Shown here: piece by piece, positions 8,373-14,205 of the stretch
How positions within the stretch are numbered: position 1 is the first letter of the stretch
Layout: the number at the start of each line of letters is the position of its first letter
Source of the DNA: Bacteroidota bacterium
GTDB lineage: Bacteria; Bacteroidota; Bacteroidia; Flavobacteriales; Flavobacteriaceae
Length of the DNA stretch: 14,205 nucleotides
Assembly: GCA_022601215.1 (NCBI GenBank)
Contig: JAHZIZ010000176.1
Coordinates: 1 to 14,205 of the forward strand
Reading direction: 5' to 3'
Program-made: the position numbers and the translations under genes
Notes under the pieces: generated by a model
What the model was told of the DNA's origin: nothing
Seen by the model: the letters and a program-made list of their open reading frames with translations, nothing else
Database searches by the model: none

Positions 8373-8924
8373 ATGGGATATACACCAAGACTTAAGGAAG
8401 AATATAAGAGCAGGATTATTAATGCTCTAACGGATGAATTTGGCTACAAAAATGTAATGCAGGTACCAAAACTAAAGAGCATAGTTGTGTCTCGCGGGGT
8501 TGGTAATGCTGTAGCTGATAAGAAATTAATCGAGTATTCTGTAGATGAATTGACAAACATCACCGGGCAGAAAGCTGTACCAACGATCTCTAAAAAGGAT
8601 GTTGCAACTTTCAAACTTAGAAAAGGAATGCCTATTGGTGCTAAAGTAACGTTACGTGGTGAGCGTATGTATGAGTTTTTAGATAGACTTATTACATCTT
8701 CATTGCCTCGTGTACGTGATTTTGGAGGGATTAAGGCTACAGGTTTCGACGGTAGAGGAAACTATTCTTTAGGAGTTACAGAGCAGATTATTTTTCCAGA
8801 AATCGATATTGACAAGATCAAGAAGATTGAGGGGATGAACGTTACTTTTGTAACGTCTGCAGAGACTGATAAAGAAGCAAAATCATTATTAACCGAACTA
8901 GGATTACCTTTTAAAAAGAACTAA
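8373..8924 (+). CDS. rplE: 50S ribosomal protein L5
   Basis: L5 binds 5S rRNA together with L18 and anchors it in the central protuberance. It also contacts the P-site tRNA and S13. The 183 residues show the N-terminal [80 protein letters not shown] and [16 protein letters not shown]. The length and motifs are standard. Its partner L18, 1.3 kb downstream, has an in-frame stop, which would affect 5S particle assembly if not read through. Confidence 0.98.
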   Translation: MGYTPRLKEEYKSRIINALTDEFGYKNVMQVPKLKSIVVSRGVGNAVADKKLIEYSVDELTNITGQKAVPTISKKDVATFKLRKGMPIGAKVTLRGERMYEFLDRLITSSLPRVRDFGGIKATGFDGRGNYSLGVTEQIIFPEIDIDKIKKIEGMNVTFVTSAETDKEAKSLLTELGLPFKKN

Positions 8925-8927
8925 GAG

Positions 8928-9197
8928 ATGGCTAAAGAATCAATGAAAGCCCGCGAGGTTAAAAGAGCAAAAACGGTAGCTAAGTATGCAGAGAAACGCA
9001 AAGCTTTAAAAGAAGCTGGTGATTACGAGGCGTTACAAAAACTGCCAAAGAATGCATCTCCTATCCGTATGCACAATCGTTGCAAATTGACAGGGCGACC
9101 AAAAGGGTATATGAGACAATTTGGTCTTTCACGTGTTATGTTTCGTGAGATGGCTAATAAAGGCTTGATCCCAGGGGTTAGAAAGGCTAGTTGGTAA
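8928..9197 (+). CDS. rpsN: 30S ribosomal protein S14, zinc-independent type
   Basis: S14 is a late-assembly protein in the small-subunit head. The 89-residue length and the single cysteine in [18 protein letters not shown] mark the zinc-free form. The other form, about 61 residues, has two CxxC pairs. The C-terminus [17 protein letters not shown] is the canonical end. The gene begins 3 bases after rplE and is followed by a 68-base gap, the largest within the spc genes, before rpsH. Confidence 0.97.
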   Translation: MAKESMKAREVKRAKTVAKYAEKRKALKEAGDYEALQKLPKNASPIRMHNRCKLTGRPKGYMRQFGLSRVMFREMANKGLIPGVRKASW

Positions 9198-9213
9198 AAC
9201 AACAATTATAAAT

Positions 9214-9246
9214 TGGTTGAAGGTTTAGCGCTATTGCTAAAAACCA
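9214..9246 (+). promoter_or_regulatory. Hairpin between rpsN and rpsH
   Basis: The 68-base gap 9198-9265 holds an inverted repeat. TGGTT (9214-9218) pairs with AACCA (9242-9246), and TTTAGC (9224-9229) with GCTAAA (9236-9241), leaving a six-base loop GCTATT and a five-base bulge GAAGG on the 5' side. No U-run follows, so it is not a typical terminator. It ends 19 bases before the rpsH start. S8 is the known repressor of the spc operon in E. coli, acting at the rplE region. A site just ahead of its own gene is a reasonable guess here, but I could not match the S8-binding core of 16S rRNA helix 21. The alternative is a processing or stability element. Confidence 0.4.
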
Positions 9247-9265
9247 CATCCGCAAATTAAATTAA

Positions 9266-9667
9266 ATGACAACAGATCCAATCGCAGATTATCTGACAAG
9301 AGTTAGAAATGCAGTGAAAGCAGGACACCGCGTAGTAGAGGTGCCAGCTTCCAATCTTAAAAAGGAGATTACTAAGATCTTATTTGATCAAGGTTTTGTG
9401 TTAAGCTACAAGTTTGAAGACGAAAAAGGACCTCAAGGGGTTATCAAGATCGCTTTAAAGTATGACAAGCTAACAAAAGATCCAGTAATCAAGAAAATTC
9501 AAAGAATTAGTAAACCAGGTTTACGTAAGTATGCAGGGTCTTCAGAGATGCCGAGAATATTGAATGGTTTAGGAATTGCTATCGTGTCTACTTCAGCAGG
9601 AGTAATGACAGGAAAGCAAGCCGCTAACCAGAATGTGGGTGGAGAAGTACTTTGTTACGTATACTAA
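9266..9667 (+). CDS. rpsH: 30S ribosomal protein S8
   Basis: S8 binds the central domain of 16S rRNA and in E. coli represses translation of the spc operon. The 133 residues begin MTTDPIADYLTRVRNAVKAG. The C-terminal rRNA-binding part is intact: RISKPGLRKYAGSSEMPRIL, NGLGIAIVSTSAGVMTGKQA and the end GGEVLCYVY. The typical 'STSxGVMTxxxA' motif reads STSAGVMTGKQA. It is preceded by a 68-base gap with a hairpin, unusual spacing for this otherwise tightly packed run. Confidence 0.98.
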   Translation: MTTDPIADYLTRVRNAVKAGHRVVEVPASNLKKEITKILFDQGFVLSYKFEDEKGPQGVIKIALKYDKLTKDPVIKKIQRISKPGLRKYAGSSEMPRILNGLGIAIVSTSAGVMTGKQAANQNVGGEVLCYVY

Positions 9668-9686
9668 TCTAATAAAAGACTAAGAA

Positions 9687-10229
9687 ATGTCAAGAATAGG
9701 TAAAAGCCCAGTAGCAATCCCGGAAGGAGTTACCGTTGATGTAAAAGACAACGTGATTACTGTTAAAGGGAAGTTAGGCGAGTTAAGTCAGGAGTTTTCT
9801 GATGTTAGCGTTAAGGTAGAAGAAGGAAACGTAATTGTTGAACGTCCTTCAGATGCGAAAGATCATAGAGCAAAACACGGATTATACCGATCTCTAGTAG
9901 CTAATATGTGTGAAGGTGTATCTAAAGGATGGACTAAAGAACTAGAATTAGTAGGAGTAGGGTATCGTGCAAGCAACCAAGGTCAGAAATTAGATTTGGC
10001 CGTTGGATTTTCACATAATATTGTCTTAGAGATTGCTCCAGAAGTAAAGGTTGAGACAATTAGTGAAAAAGGAAAGAATCCTATTGTTAAATTAACTTCT
10101 CATGATAGGCAATTGGTAGGACAAGTTGCGGCGAAAATCCGTGCGTTCCGTAAGCCAGAACCTTACAAAGGAAAAGGTATCAAGTTTGTTGGAGAAATCA
10201 TTAGAAGAAAAGCAGGTAAATCTGCATAA
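9687..10229 (+). CDS. rplF: 50S ribosomal protein L6
   Basis: L6 binds the sarcin-ricin loop region of 23S rRNA, near the factor-binding site used by EF-G and EF-Tu. The 180 residues contain two repeated alpha/beta domains. The N-terminus is MSRIGKSPVAIPEGVTVDVK, the domain junction MCEGVSKGWTKELELVGVGY, and the highly conserved C-terminus RKPEPYKGKGIKFVGEIIRR then KAGKSA. It is followed after 11 bases by rplR. Confidence 0.98.
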   Translation: MSRIGKSPVAIPEGVTVDVKDNVITVKGKLGELSQEFSDVSVKVEEGNVIVERPSDAKDHRAKHGLYRSLVANMCEGVSKGWTKELELVGVGYRASNQGQKLDLAVGFSHNIVLEIAPEVKVETISEKGKNPIVKLTSHDRQLVGQVAAKIRAFRKPEPYKGKGIKFVGEIIRRKAGKSA

Positions 10230-10240
10230 GCAATTAAGTT

Positions 10241-10597
10241 ATGGCATTATCTAAAGAAAGTAGAAGATAGCGTTTACGTTATAGAATACGTAAAACGGTT
10301 TCTGGAACAGAGCAACGTCCTCGTTTAGCTGTTTTCAGAAGTAATAAAGAAATTTATGCGCAACTTATTGACGATGTAAGCGGGAAGACTATCACTGCTG
10401 CATCTTCAAGAGATAAGGATGTTGATGTGGCTAAGGTGAATAAAACCGAAGCTGCAAAATTAGTAGGGAAAGCAATCGCTGAGAAGGCTGTTAAAGCTGG
10501 AATTGAAAGTATCACTTTCGACAGAGGAGGTTACCTATATCACGGAAGAGTTAAATCATTAGCTGAAGGAGCTCGCGAAGGCGGACTAAAATTCTAA
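10241..10597 (+). CDS. rplR: 50S ribosomal protein L18, interrupted by in-frame TAG at codon 10
   Basis: L18 binds 5S rRNA with L5 and brings it into the central protuberance. Reading from the ATG at 10241 gives MALSKESRR, then TAG at 10268-10270, then 108 codons of clean L18 to TAA. These include [47 protein letters not shown] and the conserved end [20 protein letters not shown] then EGGLKF. With the TAG counted as a residue the protein is 118 long, the family's normal size. Relatives usually have RRQR here, so a CAG to TAG change explains it. After the stop no in-frame ATG, GTG or TTG occurs before codon 63, so ordinary restart would lose half the protein. There is no frameshift or decay elsewhere. 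Sequencing error, nonsense suppression, recoding and true loss are all open. Confidence 0.9.
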
Positions 10598-10601
10598 GAG
10601 T

Positions 10602-11126
10602 ATGTATCAAGATTATAAAAACGTAGAAACAGTAAAACCCGGAGGTCTGGATTTAAAAGACCGTTTGGTAGGCGTACAACGTGTAACCAAAGTAACAAAG
10701 GGGGGTAGAGCTTTTGGATTTTCAGCTATTGTTGTTGTTGGTGATGAAAATGGAGTAGTAGGACAAGGACTTGGAAAGTCTAAAGATGTAGCAAGCGCGA
10801 TAGCGAAAGCCATTGAAGATGCTAAGAAAAATTTAGTTCGAATTCCATTAAATAAAGGAACCCTTCCACACGAGCAAAAAGGAAAATATGGTGGTGCAAG
10901 AGTGAACTTGTTACCGGCAGCGCCTGGTACAGGGGTTATTGCTGGTGGTGCCGTTCGTGCAGTATTGGAAGCAGTTGGAATCCACGATGTATTATCGAAA
11001 TCTCAGGGATCATCGAATCCTCATAATGTTGTGAAGGCAACTTTTGATGCGCTATTACAATTACGTAGTGCACAGACGGTAGCTAAACAAAGAGGAATTT
11101 CACTTGAGAAATTGTATAAAGGATAA
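10602..11126 (+). CDS. rpsE: 30S ribosomal protein S5
   Basis: S5 contributes to decoding accuracy and to the mRNA-entry helicase with S3 and S4. The 174 residues carry the double-stranded-RNA-binding-like N-terminal domain ([20 protein letters not shown], then [20 protein letters not shown]) and the S5 C-terminal domain ([20 protein letters not shown], then [20 protein letters not shown]). The loop KVTKGGR, where spectinomycin-resistance changes occur in other species, looks normal. The start at 10602 is four bases after the rplR stop and gives the usual flavobacterial-like [16 protein letters not shown]-terminus. Confidence 0.98.
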   Translation: MYQDYKNVETVKPGGLDLKDRLVGVQRVTKVTKGGRAFGFSAIVVVGDENGVVGQGLGKSKDVASAIAKAIEDAKKNLVRIPLNKGTLPHEQKGKYGGARVNLLPAAPGTGVIAGGAVRAVLEAVGIHDVLSKSQGSSNPHNVVKATFDALLQLRSAQTVAKQRGISLEKLYKG

Positions 11127-11138
11127 AATAGTAAGAAA

Positions 11139-11318
11139 ATGGCAAAAATTAAAGTAACAAAGGTGAAGAGTGCGATTAACCGTACTCAGAACCAGAAGAG
11201 AACGCTAGAAGCTTTAGGCCTTAAGAAAATAGGTCAAGTGGTAGAGCATGAAGACACGCCAAATATTCTTGGTATGATAAGAAAAGTTAATCACCTAGTT
11301 TCAGTAGAAACTAAATAA
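11139..11318 (+). CDS. rpmD: 50S ribosomal protein L30
   Basis: L30 is a small protein on the large-subunit surface. This 59-codon gene reads MAKIKVTKVKSAINRTQNQK, then RTLEALGLKKIGQVVEHEDT and ends GMIRKVNHLVSVETK before TAA. Typical L30 features are the initial beta strand, the 'R(T)LEALGL(K)K' helix and the 'P(N)ILGMI(R)KVxHLV' helix and strand. It fits the expected place between rpsE (12 bases before) and rplO (10 bases after). Confidence 0.96.
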   Translation: MAKIKVTKVKSAINRTQNQKRTLEALGLKKIGQVVEHEDTPNILGMIRKVNHLVSVETK

Positions 11319-11328
11319 GATATATACA

Positions 11329-11781
11329 ATGGATTTAAGTAATTTAAAACCAGCAGAAGGTTCGGTTAAAAGACAAGGGAAGCGCGTTGGGCGTGGACAA
11401 GGTTCTGGTAAAGGTGGTACCGCTACACGTGGGCACAAAGGAGCTAAGTCTCGTTCAGGTTATTCTAAGAAATTAGGATTTGAAGGTGGACAGATGCCAT
11501 TACAGCGTCGTGTGCCTAAATTCGGTTTCACGAATATTAACCGTAAGGAGTACCAAGGTGTTAACTTGGATACGCTTCAAGCTTTAGTAGACAATAAAAA
11601 GATCAAGGATACTGTAGATTTTGATACACTTGTAAGTTTAGGGCTTGCAGGTAAGAATGAGATGGTGAAGATTTTAGGAAGAGGAGAATTGAAGTCAAAA
11701 TTAAATGTATCTGCTCACAAATTCACAGCGACTGCAAAGGCTGCCATTGAGGCTGCCGGTGGAGCAGTTGTAGAATTGTAA
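11329..11781 (+). CDS. rplO: 50S ribosomal protein L15
   Basis: L15 is a late-assembly large-subunit protein with a long extended N-terminal part threaded into 23S rRNA. The 150 residues start MDLSNLKPAEGSVKRQGKRV. A glycine- and basic-rich stretch follows (GRGQGSGKGGTATRGHKGAK), then LGFEGGQMPLQRRVPKFGFT, and a globular C-terminal domain ending AAIEAAGGAVVEL. Length and motifs are canonical. secY follows after 13 bases, the universal order. Confidence 0.98.
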   Translation: MDLSNLKPAEGSVKRQGKRVGRGQGSGKGGTATRGHKGAKSRSGYSKKLGFEGGQMPLQRRVPKFGFTNINRKEYQGVNLDTLQALVDNKKIKDTVDFDTLVSLGLAGKNEMVKILGRGELKSKLNVSAHKFTATAKAAIEAAGGAVVEL

Positions 11782-11794
11782 TTTTTATAAAAGG

Positions 11795-13123
11795 ATGAAA
11801 TTTATTGAAACCATAAAAAATGTGTTTAAGATAGAAGAGTTACGTAACCGTATTATGGTGACGTTGGGTCTTTTGTTAGTGTACCGATTTGGTGCTCAAG
11901 TTGTGTTACCTGGTATTGATGCGCAAGCTCTTTCTGAGTTTGCTGGTAAATTCAATGCTGGTGGAATTGGTGGATTGCTAAATGCATTTACAGGAGGAGC
12001 ATTTTCGAATGCCTCTGTTTTTGCATTAGGAATTATGCCATATATCTCAGCTTCTATTGTGGTTCAATTGATGCAGATCGCAGTTCCTTACCTTCAGAAA
12101 TTACAAAAAGAAGGAGAAAGTGGAAGAAAAAAGATCACTCAGATTACGCGTTGGTTAACCATCGGTATTTGTTTGGTGCAGGCTCCTAGTTATATTGCTG
12201 GTATCCAGTACTTAGGGGTTCCGCCAGAAGCTTTTGTGTTAGGGTTAACTCCTACCTTCTATGTGTCATCCATCATCATTTTGGTGACTGGTTGTATTTT
12301 CGCTATGTGGCTGGGAGAACGTATCACGGACAAGGGAATTGGGAACGGTATTTCTATCTTAATTATGGTTGGAATTATCGCAACATTACCTCAGTCATTC
12401 GCTCAGGAAATTGCATCTAATTCTATAATGTTAGTATTAATAGAATTGGTTATCTGGTTTGTTATCATTTTGCTGTCGATACTATTAGTAATGGCAGTTC
12501 GAAAGATACCGGTACAATATGCGCGTAGAACAGCAAGTGGAGAATATGAAAAGAATATTTTTGGTGCAAGACAGTTTATCCCATTGAAGTTAAACGCTTC
12601 AGGGGTAATGCCAATTATCTTTGCACAAGCCTTAATGTTTGCTCCATCTGCTTTGGCAGGTTTATTCCCGGAAAGTTCGGTAGCACAATCAATTCAAGCA
12701 AATTTTGGTAATATTTTCGGAGTATGGTACAATGTAGTGTTCGCATTATTGATCATTATCTTTACTTATTTCTACACTGCAATTACAGTTCCTACCAATA
12801 AAATGGCAGATGACTTAAAGCGTAGTGGAGGGTTTATCCCAGGTATTAAACCAGGAACTGATACAGCTGAGTATTTAGATAAGATCATGTCTCAAATCAC
12901 ATTGCCGGGATCTGTATTCCTTGCATTAATTGCTATTTTCCCAGCATTCGTAGTGAATTTGATGGGAGTGCAGCAAGGTTGGGCATTGTTCTTTGGAGGT
13001 ACCTCTTTACTAATTATGGTGGGGGTAGCAATAGATACCATGCAACAAATTAACTCCTACTTATTGAATCGTCACTATGATGGTTTAATGAAGTCAGGTA
13101 AAAACAGAAAAGCAGTAGCATAA
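11795..13123 (+). CDS. secY: Preprotein translocase subunit SecY
   Basis: SecY is the pore of the Sec channel in the inner membrane, working with SecE, SecG and SecA to export or insert proteins. The 442 residues show ten likely membrane segments. The first is near 20-38, with the plug and second segment near 60-95 ([20 protein letters not shown]). The conserved loop [15 protein letters not shown] spans about 174-188. A cytosolic loop with [10 protein letters not shown] comes before [15 protein letters not shown]. The SecA-contact loop [16 protein letters not shown] is followed by the last segments and the basic tail [13 protein letters not shown]. Lying among ribosomal-protein genes, it ties pore supply to ribosome supply. 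The infA start follows after one base. Confidence 0.98.
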   Translation: MKFIETIKNVFKIEELRNRIMVTLGLLLVYRFGAQVVLPGIDAQALSEFAGKFNAGGIGGLLNAFTGGAFSNASVFALGIMPYISASIVVQLMQIAVPYLQKLQKEGESGRKKITQITRWLTIGICLVQAPSYIAGIQYLGVPPEAFVLGLTPTFYVSSIIILVTGCIFAMWLGERITDKGIGNGISILIMVGIIATLPQSFAQEIASNSIMLVLIELVIWFVIILLSILLVMAVRKIPVQYARRTASGEYEKNIFGARQFIPLKLNASGVMPIIFAQALMFAPSALAGLFPESSVAQSIQANFGNIFGVWYNVVFALLIIIFTYFYTAITVPTNKMADDLKRSGGFIPGIKPGTDTAEYLDKIMSQITLPGSVFLALIAIFPAFVVNLMGVQQGWALFFGGTSLLIMVGVAIDTMQQINSYLLNRHYDGLMKSGKNRKAVA

Positions 13124-13124
13124 T

Positions 13125-13340
13125 ATGGCAAAACAACCAGCAATAGAACAAGATGGAACGATTGTAGAAGCATTGTCTAACGCAATGTTCCGTGTAGAAC
13201 TGGAAAACGGTCATATCGTTACAGCGCATATTTCAGGTAAGATGCGTATGCATTACATTAAATTATTACCTGGAGACAAAGTGAAATTAGAAATGAGTCC
13301 TTATGATTTGACTAAGGCTCGTATAACGTATAGATACTAA
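13125..13340 (+). CDS. infA: Translation initiation factor IF-1
   Basis: IF-1 is an OB-fold protein that blocks the A site of the small subunit during initiation and enhances IF-2 and IF-3. The 71 residues begin [20 protein letters not shown] and contain the signature [20 protein letters not shown], then [20 protein letters not shown] and the end [11 protein letters not shown]. All family landmarks are present. It follows secY by one base, which suggests translational coupling, and precedes rpmJ by 40 bases. Confidence 0.98.
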   Translation: MAKQPAIEQDGTIVEALSNAMFRVELENGHIVTAHISGKMRMHYIKLLPGDKVKLEMSPYDLTKARITYRY

Positions 13341-13380
13341 GGACGACTATTTCGTTCCTATCTAAATAAAAAGAGAACAG

Positions 13381-13497
13381 ATGAAAGTAAGAGCATCCGT
13401 TAAGAAAAGAAGTGCCGACTGCAAGATTGTACGCAGAAAAGGTAGATTATATGTAATTAACAAAAAGAACCCTAGGTTCAAACAAAGACAAGGATAA
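13381..13497 (+). CDS. rpmJ: 50S ribosomal protein L36, zinc-independent form
   Basis: L36 is the smallest ribosomal protein. This 38-codon gene reads [20 protein letters not shown] then [18 protein letters not shown]. The zinc-binding form carries Cys at 11, 14 and 27 and His at 32. Here these are Ser, Cys, Asn and Phe, so only one of four ligands remains and the protein cannot bind zinc in the normal way. The rest of the fold is conserved, so I read it as the natural 'C-minus' form, which I recall in flavobacteria, not a decayed gene. It lies between infA and rpsM, 3 bases before the latter. Confidence 0.96.
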   Translation: MKVRASVKKRSADCKIVRRKGRLYVINKKNPRFKQRQG

Positions 13498-13500
13498 GTT

Positions 13501-13875
13501 ATGGCAAGAATCGCAGGTGTAGATATCCCAAAACAAAAAAGGGGTGTAATCGCGTTAACGTATATCTTTGGTATCGGAAGAAGCCGAGCTAAGGACATAC
13601 TTGAAAAAGCCGGAGTTAGCGAAGACAAAAAAGTAAATGAGTGGAACGATGAGGAAATCGGGAACATTCGTGATGCTGTTGGGTCTTTCAAAATCGAAGG
13701 TGAGCTACGTAGTGAAGTTCAATTAAGTATTAAACGCTTAATGGACATAGGATGTTACAGAGGAATTCGTCACAGATCGGGTCTTCCATTAAGAGGACAG
13801 CGTACAAAGAATAACTCTCGTACAAGAAAAGGAAAACGTAAAACTGTTGCTAACAAGAAGAAAGCAACTAAATAA
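13501..13875 (+). CDS. rpsM: 30S ribosomal protein S13
   Basis: S13 lies at the top of the small-subunit head, bridges to L5, and its tail touches P-site tRNA. The 124 residues start [20 protein letters not shown], then [19 protein letters not shown], with the helix-hairpin-helix region, and [20 protein letters not shown] leading to the very basic tail. This is the usual first gene of the alpha operon after infA-rpmJ. Next comes rpsK after 11 bases. Confidence 0.98.
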   Translation: MARIAGVDIPKQKRGVIALTYIFGIGRSRAKDILEKAGVSEDKKVNEWNDEEIGNIRDAVGSFKIEGELRSEVQLSIKRLMDIGCYRGIRHRSGLPLRGQRTKNNSRTRKGKRKTVANKKKATK

Positions 13876-13886
13876 TCACTAGAGAT

Positions 13887-14205
13887 ATGGCTAAGTCTAA
13901 CTCAAAAAGTACAAAGAAACGTAAGGTTAATGTTGAAGCTACGGGGCAAGCGCACGTAACGGCTTCATTCAATAACATTATCATTTCATTGACCAACAAA
14001 AAAGGAGATGTAATCTCTTGGTCTTCTGCCGGAAAAATGGGCTTCAGAGGATCTAAAAAGAATACTCCTTACGCTGCTCAGTTGGCTTCAGAAGATGCTG
14101 CTAAAGTAGCTCACGAAGCTGGACTTCGTAAGGTAAAAGTATACGTTAAGGGACCAGGAAATGGTAGAGAATCTGCTATCCGTACGATCCATAATTCAGG
14201 AATTG
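13887..14205 (+). CDS. rpsK: 30S ribosomal protein S11, 3' end cut by window edge
   Basis: S11 forms part of the platform of the small subunit and shapes the E site near the mRNA exit. The 106 visible codons begin [20 protein letters not shown] and include [40 protein letters not shown] and [20 protein letters not shown], then [17 protein letters not shown]. The family is about 125-130 residues, so some 20 codons lie beyond the window. The expected next genes are rpsD, rpoA and rplQ. Confidence 0.97.
   Translation, partial: MAKSNSKSTKKRKVNVEATGQAHVTASFNNIIISLTNKKGDVISWSSAGKMGFRGSKKNTPYAAQLASEDAAKVAHEAGLRKVKVYVKGPGNGRESAIRTIHNSGI

Noticed and set aside
10241..10597. Genome-wide reassignment of TAG to an amino acid
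   Set aside because: rplD (4169-4171) and rplX (8368-8370) end with TAG at exactly the expected family C-termini, and reading through would run into the next genes. A general recoding does not fit this window.
13341..13359. Small hairpin in the 40-base infA-rpmJ gap
   Set aside because: GGACG and CGTTCC pair only with a one-base bulge over about five to six pairs and no U-run follows. This is too weak to call a terminator or regulatory site.
13362..13691. 109-codon open frame on the minus strand over rpmJ and rpsM
   Set aside because: It spans two certain ribosomal-protein genes on the plus strand, and its composition fits the complement of lysine-rich coding sequence.

Overview
The window is a long, one-directional stretch of the universal ribosomal-protein gene cluster: the end of the str operon, all of the S10 and spc operons, and the start of the alpha operon. 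All genes are on the + strand, with gaps of a few bases or a one-base overlap almost throughout. AT-rich sequence, A-rich gaps without convincing Shine-Dalgarno sites, the joining of rpsJ to the str genes, and protein details (EF-G and S7 tail types, zinc-free S14 and L36, the L2 'HPMGGGEG' variant) point to Bacteroidota, most likely a flavobacteria-like lineage. This placement rests on remembered family features, not a search.

Layout: 1-2770 holds an rpsG tail, a chimeric 70-codon ORF, intact fusA and rpsJ. 2771-2930 is a 160-base non-coding stretch with strong inverted repeats. 2931-7671 runs rplC-rplD-rplW-rplB-rpsS-rplV-rpsC-rplP-rpmC-rpsQ. 7674-13123 runs rplN-rplX-rplE-rpsN-(68-base gap with a hairpin)-rpsH-rplF-rplR-rpsE-rpmD-rplO-secY. 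13125-14205 holds infA, rpmJ, rpsM and a partial rpsK. The products form both ribosomal subunits and supply initiation factor IF-1, elongation factor EF-G and the SecY translocon pore, so the cluster co-produces the translation machinery and its membrane exit.

Three things stand out. First, the rpsG/fusA junction occurs twice in tandem. A divergent rpsG end and fusA head (1-252) lie upstream of the native-looking rpsG end and fusA. The two are joined in frame at a shared 'EGAA' coding stretch, giving a chimeric ORF that starts as EF-G and ends as S7. This looks like a recombination scar from acquisition of a foreign rpsG, unless it is an assembly chimera. Second, rplR (L18), normally essential, carries an in-frame TAG at codon 10 with no usual start codon close behind it. 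Third, the 160-base gap before rplC can fold into a multi-stem structure with a competing pairing, and is a candidate regulatory leader for the S10-operon genes. The remainder looks orthodox.
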